Notes: generated by a model not told the origin, from the letters alone. A stretch of 64,000 nt of DNA from Alphaproteobacteria bacterium (GCA_005884685.1 VBAH01000028.1:248001-312000), one strand, 5' to 3'; positions 8,218 to 18,135 are shown, counted from the first letter of the stretch. Made by a program: numbers and translations.

Positions 8218-10038
8218 ATGCAATCTCGCGCCCCGATGAACGAACAGAGTGACCCGGACGCGATCGCGGCCGCCGCCCCCGTGCCTGCGGAGCGGGGGCT
8301 GCGCGTGCGACCGCTGCTGGCGCTGCTGCCGTATGTGATGCGCTACCGCGGCCAGGTCATTGGCGCGCTGATCGCCTTGCTCGTTGCAGCCGCTGCCACC
8401 TTGGCGGTCCCGCTCGCGGTGCGCCGCATGATCGATTTCGGCTTTTCGGCCGAGCGCATCTCCCTGATCGACCAGTACTTCGCCGTGCTGATCGCGGTGG
8501 CGGGCGTGCTCGCGGCCGCGAGCGCGCTGCGCTTCTACCTCGTGACCATCATCGGCGAGCGGGTCGTCGCCGACCTGCGCGCGGCCGTGTTTGCGCACCT
8601 GACCGAGCTTTCGCCGGCCTTCTTCGACAGCGCCAGGACCGGCGAGCTCACCTCGCGCCTGACCGCCGACACGACGCAGATCAAGAGCGCGGTCGGCTCA
8701 TCGGTGTCGGTCGCGCTGCGCAACATCGTGCTGTTCGTCGGCTCGTCGGTCATGATGGTGGTGACGAGCCCGCGGCTCTCGTTCTTCGTGATCGCGGCGA
8801 TCCCGGTGATCGTGCTGCCGCTGGTGGCGTTCGGACGGCTGGTGCGGCGGCGCTCGCGCACCGCGCAGGATACGCTCGCGGATGCCTCGGCCTATGCGGC
8901 CGAGCTGATCGGCGCGATGCGCACGCTGCAAGCCTTCACCGACGAAGCGCTGGCGCAATCGCGCTTCGCAGCCGCCGTCGGGCGCGCGTTCGCGGCGGCG
9001 CGGCAATCGACCCGCGCCCGCGCGGTGCTCACCGCGATCATCATTTTCCTGGTGTTCGGCAGCGTGGTGGTGATTCTCTGGGTCGGCGCGCAGGATGTGC
9101 TCGGCGGCCGCACGACGCCCGGCACGCTCGGGCAGTTCATTCTCTATGCGGTGTTTGCGGCGAGCGGGCTCGGACAGTTGAGCGAAACCTGGGGCGAGCT
9201 CTCGCAAGCCTCGGGCGCGGCGGAGCGGCTGACCGAGCTGCTGGCCGTCGAGCCGGAGATCACGGCGCCGCCGCAGCCGGTCGCGCTGCCAAGCCCGGCG
9301 CGCGGCGACGTCGCGTTCGACGCGGTGCGCTTCGCCTATCCGACCCGCCCCGATGTCTTCGTGCTCGACGGCGTCTCGTTCCATGTGACCCCGGGCGAGA
9401 AAGTCGCGATCGTCGGGCCTTCGGGTGCCGGCAAGAGCACGGTGTTTCACCTGCTGCTGCGCTTCTACGATCCCGCCGCCGGCACGATCGCATTCGACGG
9501 CGTGCGCGTGCGCGACGCCGATCCGCGCGACGTGCGCCGCCGTATCGCGCTGGTGCCGCAGGACGTCGCGATCTTCGGCGCCAGCATCGCGGACAACATC
9601 CGCTTCGGCGAGCCGGACGCGACCGATGCCGACATCAAACGCGCCGCCGAGCTTGCCGCCGCGGCGGAATTCATCGAGCGGCTGCCGCAGCGCTACGACA
9701 CCGTGATCGGCGAGCGCGGCGTGACACTCTCCGGCGGGCAGCGCCAGCGCATCGCGATCGCGCGCGCGATTTTGCGCGACGCGCCGCTGCTGCTGCTCGA
9801 CGAGGCGACCTCCTCGCTCGATGCCGAGAGCGAGCGGCTGGTGCAGGCCGCATTGGAGCGCCTGATGCGGTCGCGCACCACGCTGGTGATCGCGCATCGG
9901 CTCGCGACCGTGCTCTCGTGCGACCGCATCCTGGTGCTCGATGGCGGCCGTATCGTCGAGCAGGGGACGCACGCGCAGCTCAGCGCGGCCGGCGGGCTCT
10001 ATGCGCGGCTCGCCAAGCTGCAGTTCCAGACGGGGTGA
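8218..10038 (+). CDS. MsbA-type ABC exporter (fused permease and ATPase)
   Basis: A 606-residue half-transporter. Six membrane helices occupy about 30-330. The nucleotide-binding domain has Walker A 'GPSGAGKST' (about 400), Q-loop '[12 protein letters not shown]', signature '[15 protein letters not shown]' (about 503), Walker B '[12 protein letters not shown]' and switch 'AHRLAT'. It would work as a homodimer in the inner membrane. The family exports lipids, drugs or peptides; the substrate cannot be told from sequence. The two possible ATG starts (8218, 8236) differ by six residues and neither has a clear ribosome site. Divergent from rpmE with a 89-base gap. Confidence 0.9.
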   Translation: MQSRAPMNEQSDPDAIAAAAPVPAERGLRVRPLLALLPYVMRYRGQVIGALIALLVAAAATLAVPLAVRRMIDFGFSAERISLIDQYFAVLIAVAGVLAAASALRFYLVTIIGERVVADLRAAVFAHLTELSPAFFDSARTGELTSRLTADTTQIKSAVGSSVSVALRNIVLFVGSSVMMVVTSPRLSFFVIAAIPVIVLPLVAFGRLVRRRSRTAQDTLADASAYAAELIGAMRTLQAFTDEALAQSRFAAAVGRAFAAARQSTRARAVLTAIIIFLVFGSVVVILWVGAQDVLGGRTTPGTLGQFILYAVFAASGLGQLSETWGELSQASGAAERLTELLAVEPEITAPPQPVALPSPARGDVAFDAVRFAYPTRPDVFVLDGVSFHVTPGEKVAIVGPSGAGKSTVFHLLLRFYDPAAGTIAFDGVRVRDADPRDVRRRIALVPQDVAIFGASIADNIRFGEPDATDADIKRAAELAAAAEFIERLPQRYDTVIGERGVTLSGGQRQRIAIARAILRDAPLLLLDEATSSLDAESERLVQAALERLMRSRTTLVIAHRLATVLSCDRILVLDGGRIVEQGTHAQLSAAGGLYARLAKLQFQTG

Positions 10039-10233
10039 GTCAGCTGTAGGGCGGGCAAAGCGCTCGGGACCAAAAGATAGCGTAGAAATTCCGTCCGTAA
10101 GAATAAAGCACTTCAGCTTGTGACCGGCCGATAACCGGAGACATTATGAAACTATTACTCGGTGTTTACTTTGAGACCCCCACCCTGTAGCTAGGCCGTG
10201 GGGAGGCGCATAAACGTCAAATGGAGTGTAAGA

Positions 10234-10524
10234 ATGAAGAAAATCATTGGCTTGGCCGCAGTCGCCGGCACCTTAGCGCTCTCGAGCGCGGCCTTCGCGC
10301 AGGGCAACTCGACCCCGGGATTGCAGCGCTATCTAGATAACCCGGGCCGCCAGCAGGCGACGGCGGTCGGCGCACAGTGCGGTTCCGGCGCCGGCTCGGG
10401 CGCGTTCGGTTATTTCGGCAAGGACAACAACCTCGCCGGCGGCGCGAACGGCCCGGCCACCGGTGAAGCCAACGCCGCGATCTGCGGCAACAAAGACGGC
10501 ACCAAGGCTACGGGCCCGAACTGA
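10234..10524 (+). CDS. Small secreted Gly/Asn-rich protein
   Basis: A 96-residue protein with a clear signal peptide (MKKIIGLAAVAGTLALSSAAFA, cleavage before QGN). The mature part is Gly-, Asn- and Ala-rich with two cysteines ('GAQCGSG' and 'AAICGNK') that could form a disulphide. I do not recognise a family. The ATG at 10234 follows GGAG at 10223-10226. A strong hairpin follows the gene, so it is probably a single-gene unit. Confidence 0.75.
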   Translation: MKKIIGLAAVAGTLALSSAAFAQGNSTPGLQRYLDNPGRQQATAVGAQCGSGAGSGAFGYFGKDNNLAGGANGPATGEANAAICGNKDGTKATGPN

Positions 10525-10538
10525 TCGACCCACGGCCG

Positions 10539-10572
10539 CAAGCCCGCCCGCGCCCTCGCGTCGGCGGGCTTG
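10539..10572 (+). terminator. Stem-loop downstream of the small secreted protein
   Basis: A perfect 10-bp inverted repeat, CAAGCCCGCC (10539-10548) and GGCGGGCTTG (10563-10572), with a 14-base loop. No U-run follows, so it may be a weak terminator or a transcript-stabilising stem. Confidence 0.5.
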
Positions 10573-10749
10573 TCCGTTCGCCGCCATGATTGCGTGATTG
10601 TCTAAGGTTCGGCGGCATTTGCCGCCGGGCTCGTGGGCGTCTCCTTCCGCGCCGCGCAGACGTCCGGCACGAGACGGGAGTGTGGTTCGCATATCCGTTT
10701 GATGCGTTATCCGACGTAGCTCAGCGCGGCTTGGAGCCGTCTTGTCGGC

Positions 10750-12153
10750 ATGAAGAAGATTGTCCTCACAGCCCTTGTCGCCGCGACCGCGATTGCCTGG
10801 TGGTTCGACGCCGTCCCCGGTGTGCGTGACCGGCTGGCCGAGGTGGGTGCGCAGCTCGGCATCCGAAAAGGAAGCGCCGCTGCCGCGTCGGCTCAATACC
10901 TGACCGCTGCGGTAGAGTACGGGGAGCTGCGGCGTGTGATCACCGCCACCGGGACGCTCAACGCCATTGTCAACGTGGAAGTCGGATCGCAGCTCTCCGG
11001 CCAAGTGGCCGACGTGCTCGTCGACTTCAACGACGAGGTCAAGAAGGGACAGGCGCTCGCGCGGCTCGACCAGAAAAGCTTCAAGGCGCGCGTCGCCGAA
11101 GCGCAGGCCGCGGTCGATCTCGCCGAGGTCAGCATCGCTGTCGCACGAGCCAGGCTCGAGCGCGCCGAGATCGATGCGCGCGACAGCGAGGCCCAACGCG
11201 CCGTTCTCAAAGCGCGCACCGATAATGCCAAGGTGAAGCTGCAGGCCGCGACCTCGGAACTGCATCGCAAGGAAGGCTTGCGCGAGCGTCAGATCGGTTC
11301 CCTAGTAGAGCTTGAAGATGCGCAGACAAAAGTCGCGTCTGCCGCGGCTGCACTGCGCGAGGCCGAAGCCATCGCGGCTGCGCACGAGAACGCCGTCGCC
11401 GGCACCAAGGCCGATCTACGGCGGGTGAGTTCCGAGCTCGAGAGCGCCGTCGCAAGCGTCCCGCAGAAGAAAGCGCTGCTGCAAGTCGCCGAGATCGATC
11501 TTGAGCGTACGACGATCCGCTCTCCAATCGACGGAGTGGTAGTCGGGCGCAACGTGAATGAGGGCCAGACGCTCGCAACCACGTTGGAAGCCAAGACCCT
11601 GTTCATTATTGCCGGCGATCTGCACCAGATGGAGATCCACGCCAAAGTCGATGAAGCGGACATCGGCAAGATCCGTCTCGAGCAGGAAGCGACTTTCACC
11701 GTCGACGCGCATCCCGGTCGGCAGTTCGCCGCGACGGTCCGTCAAGTTCGAAAGGCGCCGCAGGTCCTGCAGAATGTCGTGACCTACACCGTTGTGTTAT
11801 CAGCGGCGAACCAGGACAACATTCTGCTTCCCGGCATGACGGCGCTTGCTCGCATCACCGTGAACAAGATTGTGTCAGTCTCGAAGATTCCGCTGGCGGC
11901 GTTGCGCTACGTGCCAAAAGCCGTCCAGGCGGCTGCGGCCGAGCCGGACGAGGCGCCGCGTGGCAGACCGGCCACCGTTTGGATTCTCGGAGAGAACGGC
12001 GAGCAAAAAGCGATTGTCGTGGGATTGGGCGAGGAGGACGCAAGCCATGCCGCCGTTCTCAGCGGGCCTCTGAGACCTGGAGACCGGGTCATTGTCGGCG
12101 AAGCCCTGAACGCGGCACCGCGTGGGATTTTCGGAATACGGATCGGGCTCTAG
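10750..12153 (+). CDS. macA: MacA-like periplasmic adaptor (HlyD family)
   Basis: A 467-residue membrane-fusion protein. An N-terminal membrane anchor (1-20) is followed by the biotinyl-lipoyl half ('VGSQLSGQVADVLVDFNDEVKKGQALARLD', about 77-106), a long coiled-coil hairpin (about 110-245), the second lipoyl half ('TTIRSPIDGVVVGRNVNEGQTL') and beta-barrel and membrane-proximal domains. It should bridge the MacB-type ABC transporter to an outer-membrane channel. No TolC gene is in the window. It is the first gene of a three-gene operon; the ATPase gene starts eight bases after it. Confidence 0.88.
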   Translation: MKKIVLTALVAATAIAWWFDAVPGVRDRLAEVGAQLGIRKGSAAAASAQYLTAAVEYGELRRVITATGTLNAIVNVEVGSQLSGQVADVLVDFNDEVKKGQALARLDQKSFKARVAEAQAAVDLAEVSIAVARARLERAEIDARDSEAQRAVLKARTDNAKVKLQAATSELHRKEGLRERQIGSLVELEDAQTKVASAAAALREAEAIAAAHENAVAGTKADLRRVSSELESAVASVPQKKALLQVAEIDLERTTIRSPIDGVVVGRNVNEGQTLATTLEAKTLFIIAGDLHQMEIHAKVDEADIGKIRLEQEATFTVDAHPGRQFAATVRQVRKAPQVLQNVVTYTVVLSAANQDNILLPGMTALARITVNKIVSVSKIPLAALRYVPKAVQAAAAEPDEAPRGRPATVWILGENGEQKAIVVGLGEEDASHAAVLSGPLRPGDRVIVGEALNAAPRGIFGIRIGL

Positions 12154-12161
12154 AACGGACG

Positions 12162-12917
12162 ATGCTCCTCGACGCCCAGCAGTTGACGCGACGATACGGA
12201 ACTGGCGAGGCCGCCGTAGACGCCTTGCGCGATACCTCTTTTTCTGTCGCCGAGGGCGAGTTCGTCGCCGTCATGGGGCCGTCTGGATCCGGCAAGTCGA
12301 CGTTGATGAATCTCATCGGTCTACTCGACGGGCCGACCTCGGGACGGCTGGTTTTCGCCGGAGAGGATACGACGCACCTCAATCACGACCAACTCGCCGG
12401 ATTGCGCAACCGGCGCATCGGTTTCGTGTTCCAAGCCTACAACCTGCTCGCTCGCAACACCACGCTCGAGAACGTCGAAATGCCGTTGGTTTATTCCGGA
12501 ATTCGCCGTTCGCAGCGTCAGCTCAGCGCGCGGGCCGCACTTGACGCCGTCGGCGTGTCCCATCGGGTCGAACATTGGCCCAGCGAGCTTTCCGGGGGCG
12601 AGCAGCAAAGGGTCGCAATTGCGCGCGCGCTCGTCAGCAATCCTGCGCTCATCCTCGCGGACGAGCCGACCGGCGCGCTCGATAGCCGTACGGGGCAAGG
12701 TATCCTTGCGCTGTTCCAATCCCTCAACCGATCCGGCCGCACGATCGTGATGGTGACCCACGACGAGCATGTTGCGCATCATGCGCGGCGCATCTTGCGA
12801 CTCCAGGACGGCACGCTCATCGGAGACATGCAAGTAGCGGAACCGGTGGACGCCGCTGCAGCGGTTGAACGACAGAAGGTGGTCCAGGAGAAGCCGAGTG
12901 AGGCGGCCTTGGCATGA
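12162..12917 (+). CDS. MacB-type ABC transporter ATP-binding protein
   Basis: A 251-residue ATPase of the LolD/MacB group: Walker A 'GPSGSGKST', Q-loop 'FVFQAYNLL', signature 'LSGGEQQRVAIARAL', Walker B 'LILADEPTGALDS' and His switch 'VTHDEHVA'. In E. coli MacB the ATPase and permease are fused; here they are separate genes, overlapping by four bases (ATGA). It would energise export of peptides, macrolide-like compounds or lipids through the adaptor encoded upstream. The start ATG at 12162 lies just after the adaptor's stop. Confidence 0.9.
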   Translation: MLLDAQQLTRRYGTGEAAVDALRDTSFSVAEGEFVAVMGPSGSGKSTLMNLIGLLDGPTSGRLVFAGEDTTHLNHDQLAGLRNRRIGFVFQAYNLLARNTTLENVEMPLVYSGIRRSQRQLSARAALDAVGVSHRVEHWPSELSGGEQQRVAIARALVSNPALILADEPTGALDSRTGQGILALFQSLNRSGRTIVMVTHDEHVAHHARRILRLQDGTLIGDMQVAEPVDAAAAVERQKVVQEKPSEAALA

Positions 12918-14149
12918 TGCTGTGGGAGGCATTCCGGATCGGGTTACGGTCGCTGCGCGCCAACAAGATGCGCAGCTTTCTTACTATACTCGGCATCATC
13001 ATTGGGGTTGCCTCTGTGATTACGATGGTGGCCGTTGGTGCGGGCGCGCAGACGCGGGTGGCTGAGCAGATTCGGTCGCTCGGGGCCAATGTGCTGATGG
13101 TCGTGCCGGGCGCGGCTCGGGAAGGCGGCGTACGTAAAGAGAGCGGCACACGACATACTCTAACCGAAAGCGATGCAATGGCGATCGGGTCGCAGGTGCC
13201 ACAAGTGCAGGCGGCAGCACCCTCGATCCGAAGCAACCATCAGGTCGTCCACAGCGGCAGAAATTGGAACACGACCGTCAACGGTACGACTGGGGACTAC
13301 TTCGTCATCCGTGAATGGGCGTTGTCGTCAGGGCGGGGCTTTTCAGCGATTGATGAGCAAGGCGGTGGAAAGGTAGCGCTGATCGGCGCAACGGTCGCGA
13401 AGCAACTTTTCGATAAAGCTGACCCCGTCGGCGGCCAAATTCGCATCTCGAGCGTGCCGTTCGAGGTAATCGGTGTGCTCGCCGAAAAAGGGCCTTCCGG
13501 TGCTGGACAAAACCAAGACGACATAATCTTCATTCCAATCTCAACCGCGAAATTGCGCCTGATGGGCAGCGCGAGCGAGGTTAACCGCGAAGCCGTGGCT
13601 TACATCCTCGTGAAGGCAGTCTCTGATGAGGCGATGCAGGGAGCGACAGCGGAGATTGAGGCTTTGCTGCGCCAACGTCATCGTATCGGCGCTCAAATGG
13701 ATAGTGATTTTCAAATCAATAATCCGGCTGCCGAGATGGCGGCGCAGCGCGCATCGACGACGACAGTCGCATGGCTGCTGGCGGCTATTGCGTCTGTGTC
13801 CCTCATAGTTGGAGGCATCAGCATCATGAACATCATGCTTGTGTCAGTAACGGAACGAACGCGGGAGATTGGATTGAGGCTGGCTGTCGGCGCGCGTCGT
13901 CGCGACATCCGCAATCAATTCCTCACCGAGGCCGTAACATTGTGCGTTCTCGGTGGCGTCATAGGGGTCGGGCTTGGCACGGGCGCCGCATGGGCGGTCG
14001 CGAAGCTCGCCGACTGGCCGATCTTTCTCAGCAGCGACGCAGCGGCATTCGCGGTCATATTCGCTGCGAGCATCGGCATTTTTTTCGGCTACTACCCGGC
14101 CAGAAAGGCCGCACGGCTTGAGCCGATCGAAGCACTGAGATCGGAATAG
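12914..14149 (+). CDS. MacB-type ABC transporter permease (FtsX family)
   Basis: A 411-residue permease: first membrane helix at about 22-42 ('TILGIIIGVASVITMVAVG'), a large periplasmic MacB_PCD domain (about 50-250), then the three-helix FtsX domain (about 280-400) with 'ERTREIGLRLAVGARRRDIRNQFL' at its start. Together with the two preceding genes it forms a complete inner-membrane export complex. Base usage appears less GC-rich at third positions than in the neighbouring core genes, which may reflect transfer. Confidence 0.9.
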   Translation: MMLWEAFRIGLRSLRANKMRSFLTILGIIIGVASVITMVAVGAGAQTRVAEQIRSLGANVLMVVPGAAREGGVRKESGTRHTLTESDAMAIGSQVPQVQAAAPSIRSNHQVVHSGRNWNTTVNGTTGDYFVIREWALSSGRGFSAIDEQGGGKVALIGATVAKQLFDKADPVGGQIRISSVPFEVIGVLAEKGPSGAGQNQDDIIFIPISTAKLRLMGSASEVNREAVAYILVKAVSDEAMQGATAEIEALLRQRHRIGAQMDSDFQINNPAAEMAAQRASTTTVAWLLAAIASVSLIVGGISIMNIMLVSVTERTREIGLRLAVGARRRDIRNQFLTEAVTLCVLGGVIGVGLGTGAAWAVAKLADWPIFLSSDAAAFAVIFAASIGIFFGYYPARKAARLEPIEALRSE

Positions 14150-14597
14150 TCAGTTCCGTATGCTCGAAGGACAGGCAACCGACGCACGGCCGGACCATAC
14201 ATTGGGTCATCCGCCGACATGTCCGCTCTGAATTGCGCGATGTAGGCTGTTACCCTCAAAGTAGCCGTGCGACAGCGGCTCGATAGCAGACATGGTCGCA
14301 CTTCGCGTTCGGGCCTAGCGACTCATGCACCGCAACAAAACAGCATCGCGCTTCGGCCGTTCATATTGGGTGGAGCACTGCACCGGAAGCCGTTGCGTGA
14401 GCAAACAACCTGGCTGTGTAGAGACGCGCGCGTGATCTGCCATGCCTTCGGAGCCGAGATGGGCCGGGAGGTTCCTGCCAAAGAACAGTCCCCTCCTTTT
14501 GCTGGCTGACTGATACCTTTGCACAATGGCGCGTTGGCGTCAGTCCCATCAGACCGAACGTCGATTGTGAGTCACTGAACGTCAACAGGAGCCATCC
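14150..14597. other. Intergenic stretch without a supported gene
   Basis: No ORF here has a recognisable product, a good ribosome site or consistent codon use, on either strand. The last bases before 14598 (CAACAGGAGCC) form the Shine-Dalgarno of the next gene. I see no repeat or strong hairpin. Confidence 0.5.
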
Positions 14598-15083
14598 ATG
14601 AAACGCATGTGCCTTGCTGCACTGACCGCCGCGCTCGGGATCTCGACTATGGCTGTCGCCATTGATGTTGCATCGGCGGCAACTCGCGCTGGCGTCAATC
14701 GCGGCGGCGTGCACCGCGCTGGCGTGGGGCGTGTTGGCGTAGGGCGTGTCGGCGTCGGCCGTGTCGGAGTCGGGTATGGCCGTGCCGGGTATGGCTGGGG
14801 CCGCGGGGCCGGTTACCGGGGGTATGGCCTGGTCAGCGCTGCAGTTTCAGGGACAGCCGTTGGTTCCGGCTATTACGCGAGCGGTGGCTATGGCGCGAGC
14901 GCTGGTTACAACGCCTATACCGACTATGGGACGAGCGGAGGCGACACCTACATCCTGCACGGTACCGAAATCAGCGGTTCGGATGCCGCCGCATATTGCG
15001 CCCAGCAATTCCGCTCGTATGACGCCGAGAGCGGGACATTCCTGGCGTACAGCGGTGAGCGAGTGTCCTGCCCGCAGCAGTAG
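14598..15083 (+). CDS. Exported Gly-rich protein with BA14K-like C terminus
   Basis: A 161-residue exported protein: signal peptide (about 1-28, ending 'ASA'), a low-complexity stretch with tandem GVGRV units (about 42-58), a Gly/Tyr-rich region, and a C-terminal module 'AAYCAQQFRSYDAESGTFLAYSGERVSCP' that matches the BA14K-type lectin-like family (two Cys, 'RSYD..SGT'). BA14K was described in Brucella as an immunoreactive, lectin-like protein. The start follows CAGGAGCC. The tandem units come from a DNA repeat and may vary in number between strains. Confidence 0.75.
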   Translation: MKRMCLAALTAALGISTMAVAIDVASAATRAGVNRGGVHRAGVGRVGVGRVGVGRVGVGYGRAGYGWGRGAGYRGYGLVSAAVSGTAVGSGYYASGGYGASAGYNAYTDYGTSGGDTYILHGTEISGSDAAAYCAQQFRSYDAESGTFLAYSGERVSCPQQ

Positions 15084-15160
15084 GCCAGGGCCGCTCCAAA
15101 GCAGTGCAACATTCGGCACGGCACCGGGCGGGCCATGCAGTCCTTTGCCGGCCGATCGCA

Positions 15161-16174
15161 TCACCGCTCGGTCAGCTTCAGCTCGATGCGGCGGTTGCGG
15201 CGATAGGCCTCGTCCGTGTTCGCGGCATCGAGCGGCTGGAATTCGCCGAAGCCGGCCGCGACCAGGCGCTGCGGCGAGATGCCCTTGCTGATGAGATACT
15301 GCACCACCGAGATCGCGCGCGCGGCGGACAGCTCCCAGTTGGAGGGAAACTGCGAGCTTGCGATCGGGCGCACGTCGGTGTGACCGTCGACGCGCAGCAC
15401 CCAGGCGATATCCTTGGGGATCTGCCGGTCGAGTTCGACCAGAGCCGCCGCGAGCTTGTCGAGCTCGGCCCGCCCGCCCGGCTGCACCACCGCGGAGCCC
15501 GGATCGAAGAACACCTCCGACTGGAACACGAACCGGTCGCCGACGACGCGGATGTCCGGGCGGTCGCCCAAGATCGCGCGCAACCGGCCGAAGAACTCCG
15601 AACGGAAGCGTGACAGTTCCTGCACGCGCTGCGCCAGCGCGAGATTGAGGCGCTGGCCGAGATCGCTCAGCTTCGCCTGGGATTCCTTGTCCTTGCTCTC
15701 GGAGGCCTCCAGCGCGCTTTCGAGCGCAGCGAGCTGGCGGCGCAGCGCGGCGATCTGCTGATTGAGCAGCTCGACCTGCGCCATCGCGCGCGAGGTGAGG
15801 TTCTTCTGGGTGTCGAGCTGGCCGGCAAGCTCGCTCGCCTTGCTGCCGCCGCTCGCGAGGCCCTCGTTGACGCCCTTCAGCCGGTCGCGCTCGCTCTCGG
15901 CCAGCGCGAGGTTGGCGCGCAGGCTCGCGAGCGTGTCCTCGAGATTGGCCTTGCCGACCTTTTCGAGCGACAGCATCTCGGTCAGTTGCGCGAGCTGCGC
16001 GTTGAGCCGGGCGAGCGCAGTGTCCTTGCCGGTGACCTCCTGCGAGAGGAAGAACTGCACGATCACGAACACCGAGAGCAGGAACACGATGCCGAGGATC
16101 AAGGTCGACAGCGCGTCGACGAAGCCCGGCCAGTAATCGACGCCGCGTTCGCGGCTTCTGCGGGCGAGCGCCAT
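15161..16174 (-). CDS. OmpA/MotB-like peptidoglycan-binding membrane protein
   Basis: A 337-residue protein with one N-terminal membrane helix (about 17-42, 'FVDALSTLILGIVFLLSVFVIVQFF'), a long predicted coiled coil (about 50-190) and a C-terminal OmpA domain (about 205-335; 'VDGHTDVRPI', 'NWELSAARA', 'RRNRRIELK'). The helix resembles MotB. With the MotA-like protein encoded directly upstream it likely forms an ion-driven stator-type complex anchored to peptidoglycan. No flagellar or tol genes are nearby, so the driven machine is unknown. Confidence 0.85.
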   Translation of the reverse strand: MALARRSRERGVDYWPGFVDALSTLILGIVFLLSVFVIVQFFLSQEVTGKDTALARLNAQLAQLTEMLSLEKVGKANLEDTLASLRANLALAESERDRLKGVNEGLASGGSKASELAGQLDTQKNLTSRAMAQVELLNQQIAALRRQLAALESALEASESKDKESQAKLSDLGQRLNLALAQRVQELSRFRSEFFGRLRAILGDRPDIRVVGDRFVFQSEVFFDPGSAVVQPGGRAELDKLAAALVELDRQIPKDIAWVLRVDGHTDVRPIASSQFPSNWELSAARAISVVQYLISKGISPQRLVAAGFGEFQPLDAANTDEAYRRNRRIELKLTER

Positions 16175-17188
16175 CTAGCGCACCGTCTTGCGCAATTCGT
16201 CCTTGCGCGGCTCATCGCCGGCGATGCGCTCGAGCAGCCGGTTCATCTCGCGGCTTTGCGCCGCCTGTGCGTCGGCCCAGTCGCGGATCATCTGCTGCTC
16301 GGTGCGCATGTGGGACACGAGCCCGTGGATCGCCTCGGCGAGATTGGCCATCGCGGCGGTCGCGGCGCGGTTCGAGCCGCTCTCGGCGACCGCCTCCTTG
16401 AGCTTGTCGATCGCGCTGCGCATCTCGCCCGACGGCGCCGCCGCGAGCGCGCGCCCCTGGTGGGTATCGATGGTGAGATCGCTCACGATGGTGGAGAGCC
16501 AGTCCTCCAGCTCCATGTAGAAGCGGTTCTGCGCCTGGCTGGTCTGCAGGTCGAGGAAGCCGAGCGCGAGCGAGCCGGCGAGGCCGAACAGCGAGGACGA
16601 AAACGAGATGCCCATGCCGCTCAATGGCGCCGCCAGCCCCTCGCGCAGGGTGTCGAACACCGCGCCGGCTTCGCCGCCGACCTTGAGGTTCTGGATCACG
16701 TTGCCGACCGAGCCGACCGTCTCGATCAGGCCCCAGAACGTGCCGAGCAGGCCGAGGAACACGAGCAGGCTGGTCATGTAGCGCGAGATGTCGCGCGCCT
16801 CGTCGAGCCGGGTCGCGATCGAGTCCATCAGCCCGCGCATCGTGGTCGGCGAGATCGCGGTGCGGCCGGCGCGCTCGCCCAAGATCGTCGCCATCGGGGC
16901 GAGCAGCACCGGCGGGCGCGCCACCGCGAGCCCGGGATCCGCGAGGCGGAAGCCGTTGACCCACCGCACCTCGGGGAACAGCCGGATCACCTGGCGGAAT
17001 GCGAGCAGGATGCCGATGAACATCACCGCGAGGATCAGCGCGTTCAGCCCGGGATTGGACATGAAGGCGACGACGATCTGCTTGTGCAGCACCACGATCA
17101 CGAGCGCGCACAGGATCAGGAACACCATCATGCGGACCAGGAAGATCCGCGGTGACGACAACTTGAATGGGTCGAGATCTCGCGCCAT
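16175..17188 (-). CDS. MotA/TolQ/ExbB-like proton channel protein
   Basis: A 337-residue membrane protein with helices at about 18-37, 44-66, 137-160 and 190-215. The 'SLLVFLGLLGTFWGLIETVGSV' helix and 'LSGMGISFSSSLFGLAGSLALGFLD' helix are the conserved MotA/ExbB channel elements. A C-terminal cytoplasmic helical tail (about 230-337) is longer than in ExbB. Its stop is directly followed by the ATG of the OmpA-like partner, so the two are translated together. It probably forms an ion-conducting pentamer. Confidence 0.85.
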   Translation of the reverse strand: MARDLDPFKLSSPRIFLVRMMVFLILCALVIVVLHKQIVVAFMSNPGLNALILAVMFIGILLAFRQVIRLFPEVRWVNGFRLADPGLAVARPPVLLAPMATILGERAGRTAISPTTMRGLMDSIATRLDEARDISRYMTSLLVFLGLLGTFWGLIETVGSVGNVIQNLKVGGEAGAVFDTLREGLAAPLSGMGISFSSSLFGLAGSLALGFLDLQTSQAQNRFYMELEDWLSTIVSDLTIDTHQGRALAAAPSGEMRSAIDKLKEAVAESGSNRAATAAMANLAEAIHGLVSHMRTEQQMIRDWADAQAAQSREMNRLLERIAGDEPRKDELRKTVR

Positions 17189-17301
17189 GGCCGCGCGTGT
17201 CCTTGTATGCCGACGAAAGCCGCCACCCGATGAATCGCCCGCAATGATGGCACAGACGCGGCGATAACGCAGCGCCCTGATTGTCCAGCGCCGCCAGATC
17301 G

Positions 17302-18135
17302 TTAGGCCTTCTGCAAAAGCTCCAGCAATTCCCGGTGCATGAACTCGTTGCCCGCGATGACGTCGCCGGCCTCCATGGTGCGCTCATGGCCGGCAAGATC
17401 GGTGACGAACCCGCCGGCCTCGCGCACCAGCAGCACACCGGCGGCGAAATCCCACGCCGAGAGCCCGCGCTCCCAATAGGCGTCGAAGCGGCCGGCCGCG
17501 ACGTAAGCTAGATCGAGCGCCGCCGCGCCGAAGCGGCGCAGGCCGGCCACCTTGTCCTGCACCGCGGCCATCTCGCGGCGGAACAGCGCAAGGTCGCCGC
17601 GCCCGTGATGCGGCAGCGCGCAGCAGACGACCGCCTCGGCGAGCCGGCGGCGCGCCGCGACCCGGATGCGGCGGTCGTTGAAGAACGCGCCCTTGCCGCG
17701 CTCGGCAGTGAAGAACTCGTCGTTCGCCGGATTGTAGATGAGCCCCGCGATCGGCGTGCCGTCACGCACCAGCGCGATCGAGATCGCGAAGTGCGGGATG
17801 CTGTGCAGGAAGTTGGTGGTGCCGTCGAGCGGATCGACCACCCAGGTGTGGGTCCTGTCGGTCCCTTCGCGGCTGCCGCCTTCCTCGCCGAGAAAGCCGT
17901 AGCCGGGGCGCGCCTTCAGGAGCTCGGTGCGCAGGATATCCTCGGCGCGATGATCGGCGGCGGAGACGAAGTTGGCCGGGCCTTTGAGCGAGACCTGCAG
18001 GTGCGCGACCTCGCCGAAGTCGCGCTTCAGGCTGCGCCCGGCCTTGCGCGCGGCGGCCATCATCACGTTGAGCAGGGCGGATTGGGCGGGCACGATGAAC
18101 TCCGCGCGCCGCGTATCGGCGCTGAGGCGAGACAT
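17302..18135 (-). CDS. suhB: Inositol monophosphatase family protein
   Basis: A 277-residue metal-dependent phosphatase. Key elements are 'FLGEEGG' (metal-binding Glu), 'WVVDPLDGTTNFLHSIPHFAISIAL' (DPLDGTTN metal/phosphate motif) and 'GLSAWDFAAGVLLVREAGG' (WDxAAG). It would hydrolyse myo-inositol-1-phosphate or related substrates in the cytoplasm, and by homology could have the SuhB RNA-related role. The ATG at 18135 was chosen, since the upstream extension is low-complexity; its ribosome site is weak. Confidence 0.9.
   Translation of the reverse strand: MSRLSADTRRAEFIVPAQSALLNVMMAAARKAGRSLKRDFGEVAHLQVSLKGPANFVSAADHRAEDILRTELLKARPGYGFLGEEGGSREGTDRTHTWVVDPLDGTTNFLHSIPHFAISIALVRDGTPIAGLIYNPANDEFFTAERGKGAFFNDRRIRVAARRRLAEAVVCCALPHHGRGDLALFRREMAAVQDKVAGLRRFGAAALDLAYVAAGRFDAYWERGLSAWDFAAGVLLVREAGGFVTDLAGHERTMEAGDVIAGNEFMHRELLELLQKA

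Noticed and set aside
14315-14526. Possible small ORFs in the gap before the BA14K-like gene
   Set aside because: Neither strand has a ribosome site or consistent codon use, and I recognise no product.
15161-17188. MotA-like and OmpA-like pair as a Zorya-type antiphage system
   Set aside because: No ZorC/ZorD/ZorE genes are adjacent, and the pair is flanked by suhB and a BA14K-like gene; it looks like a housekeeping envelope complex.
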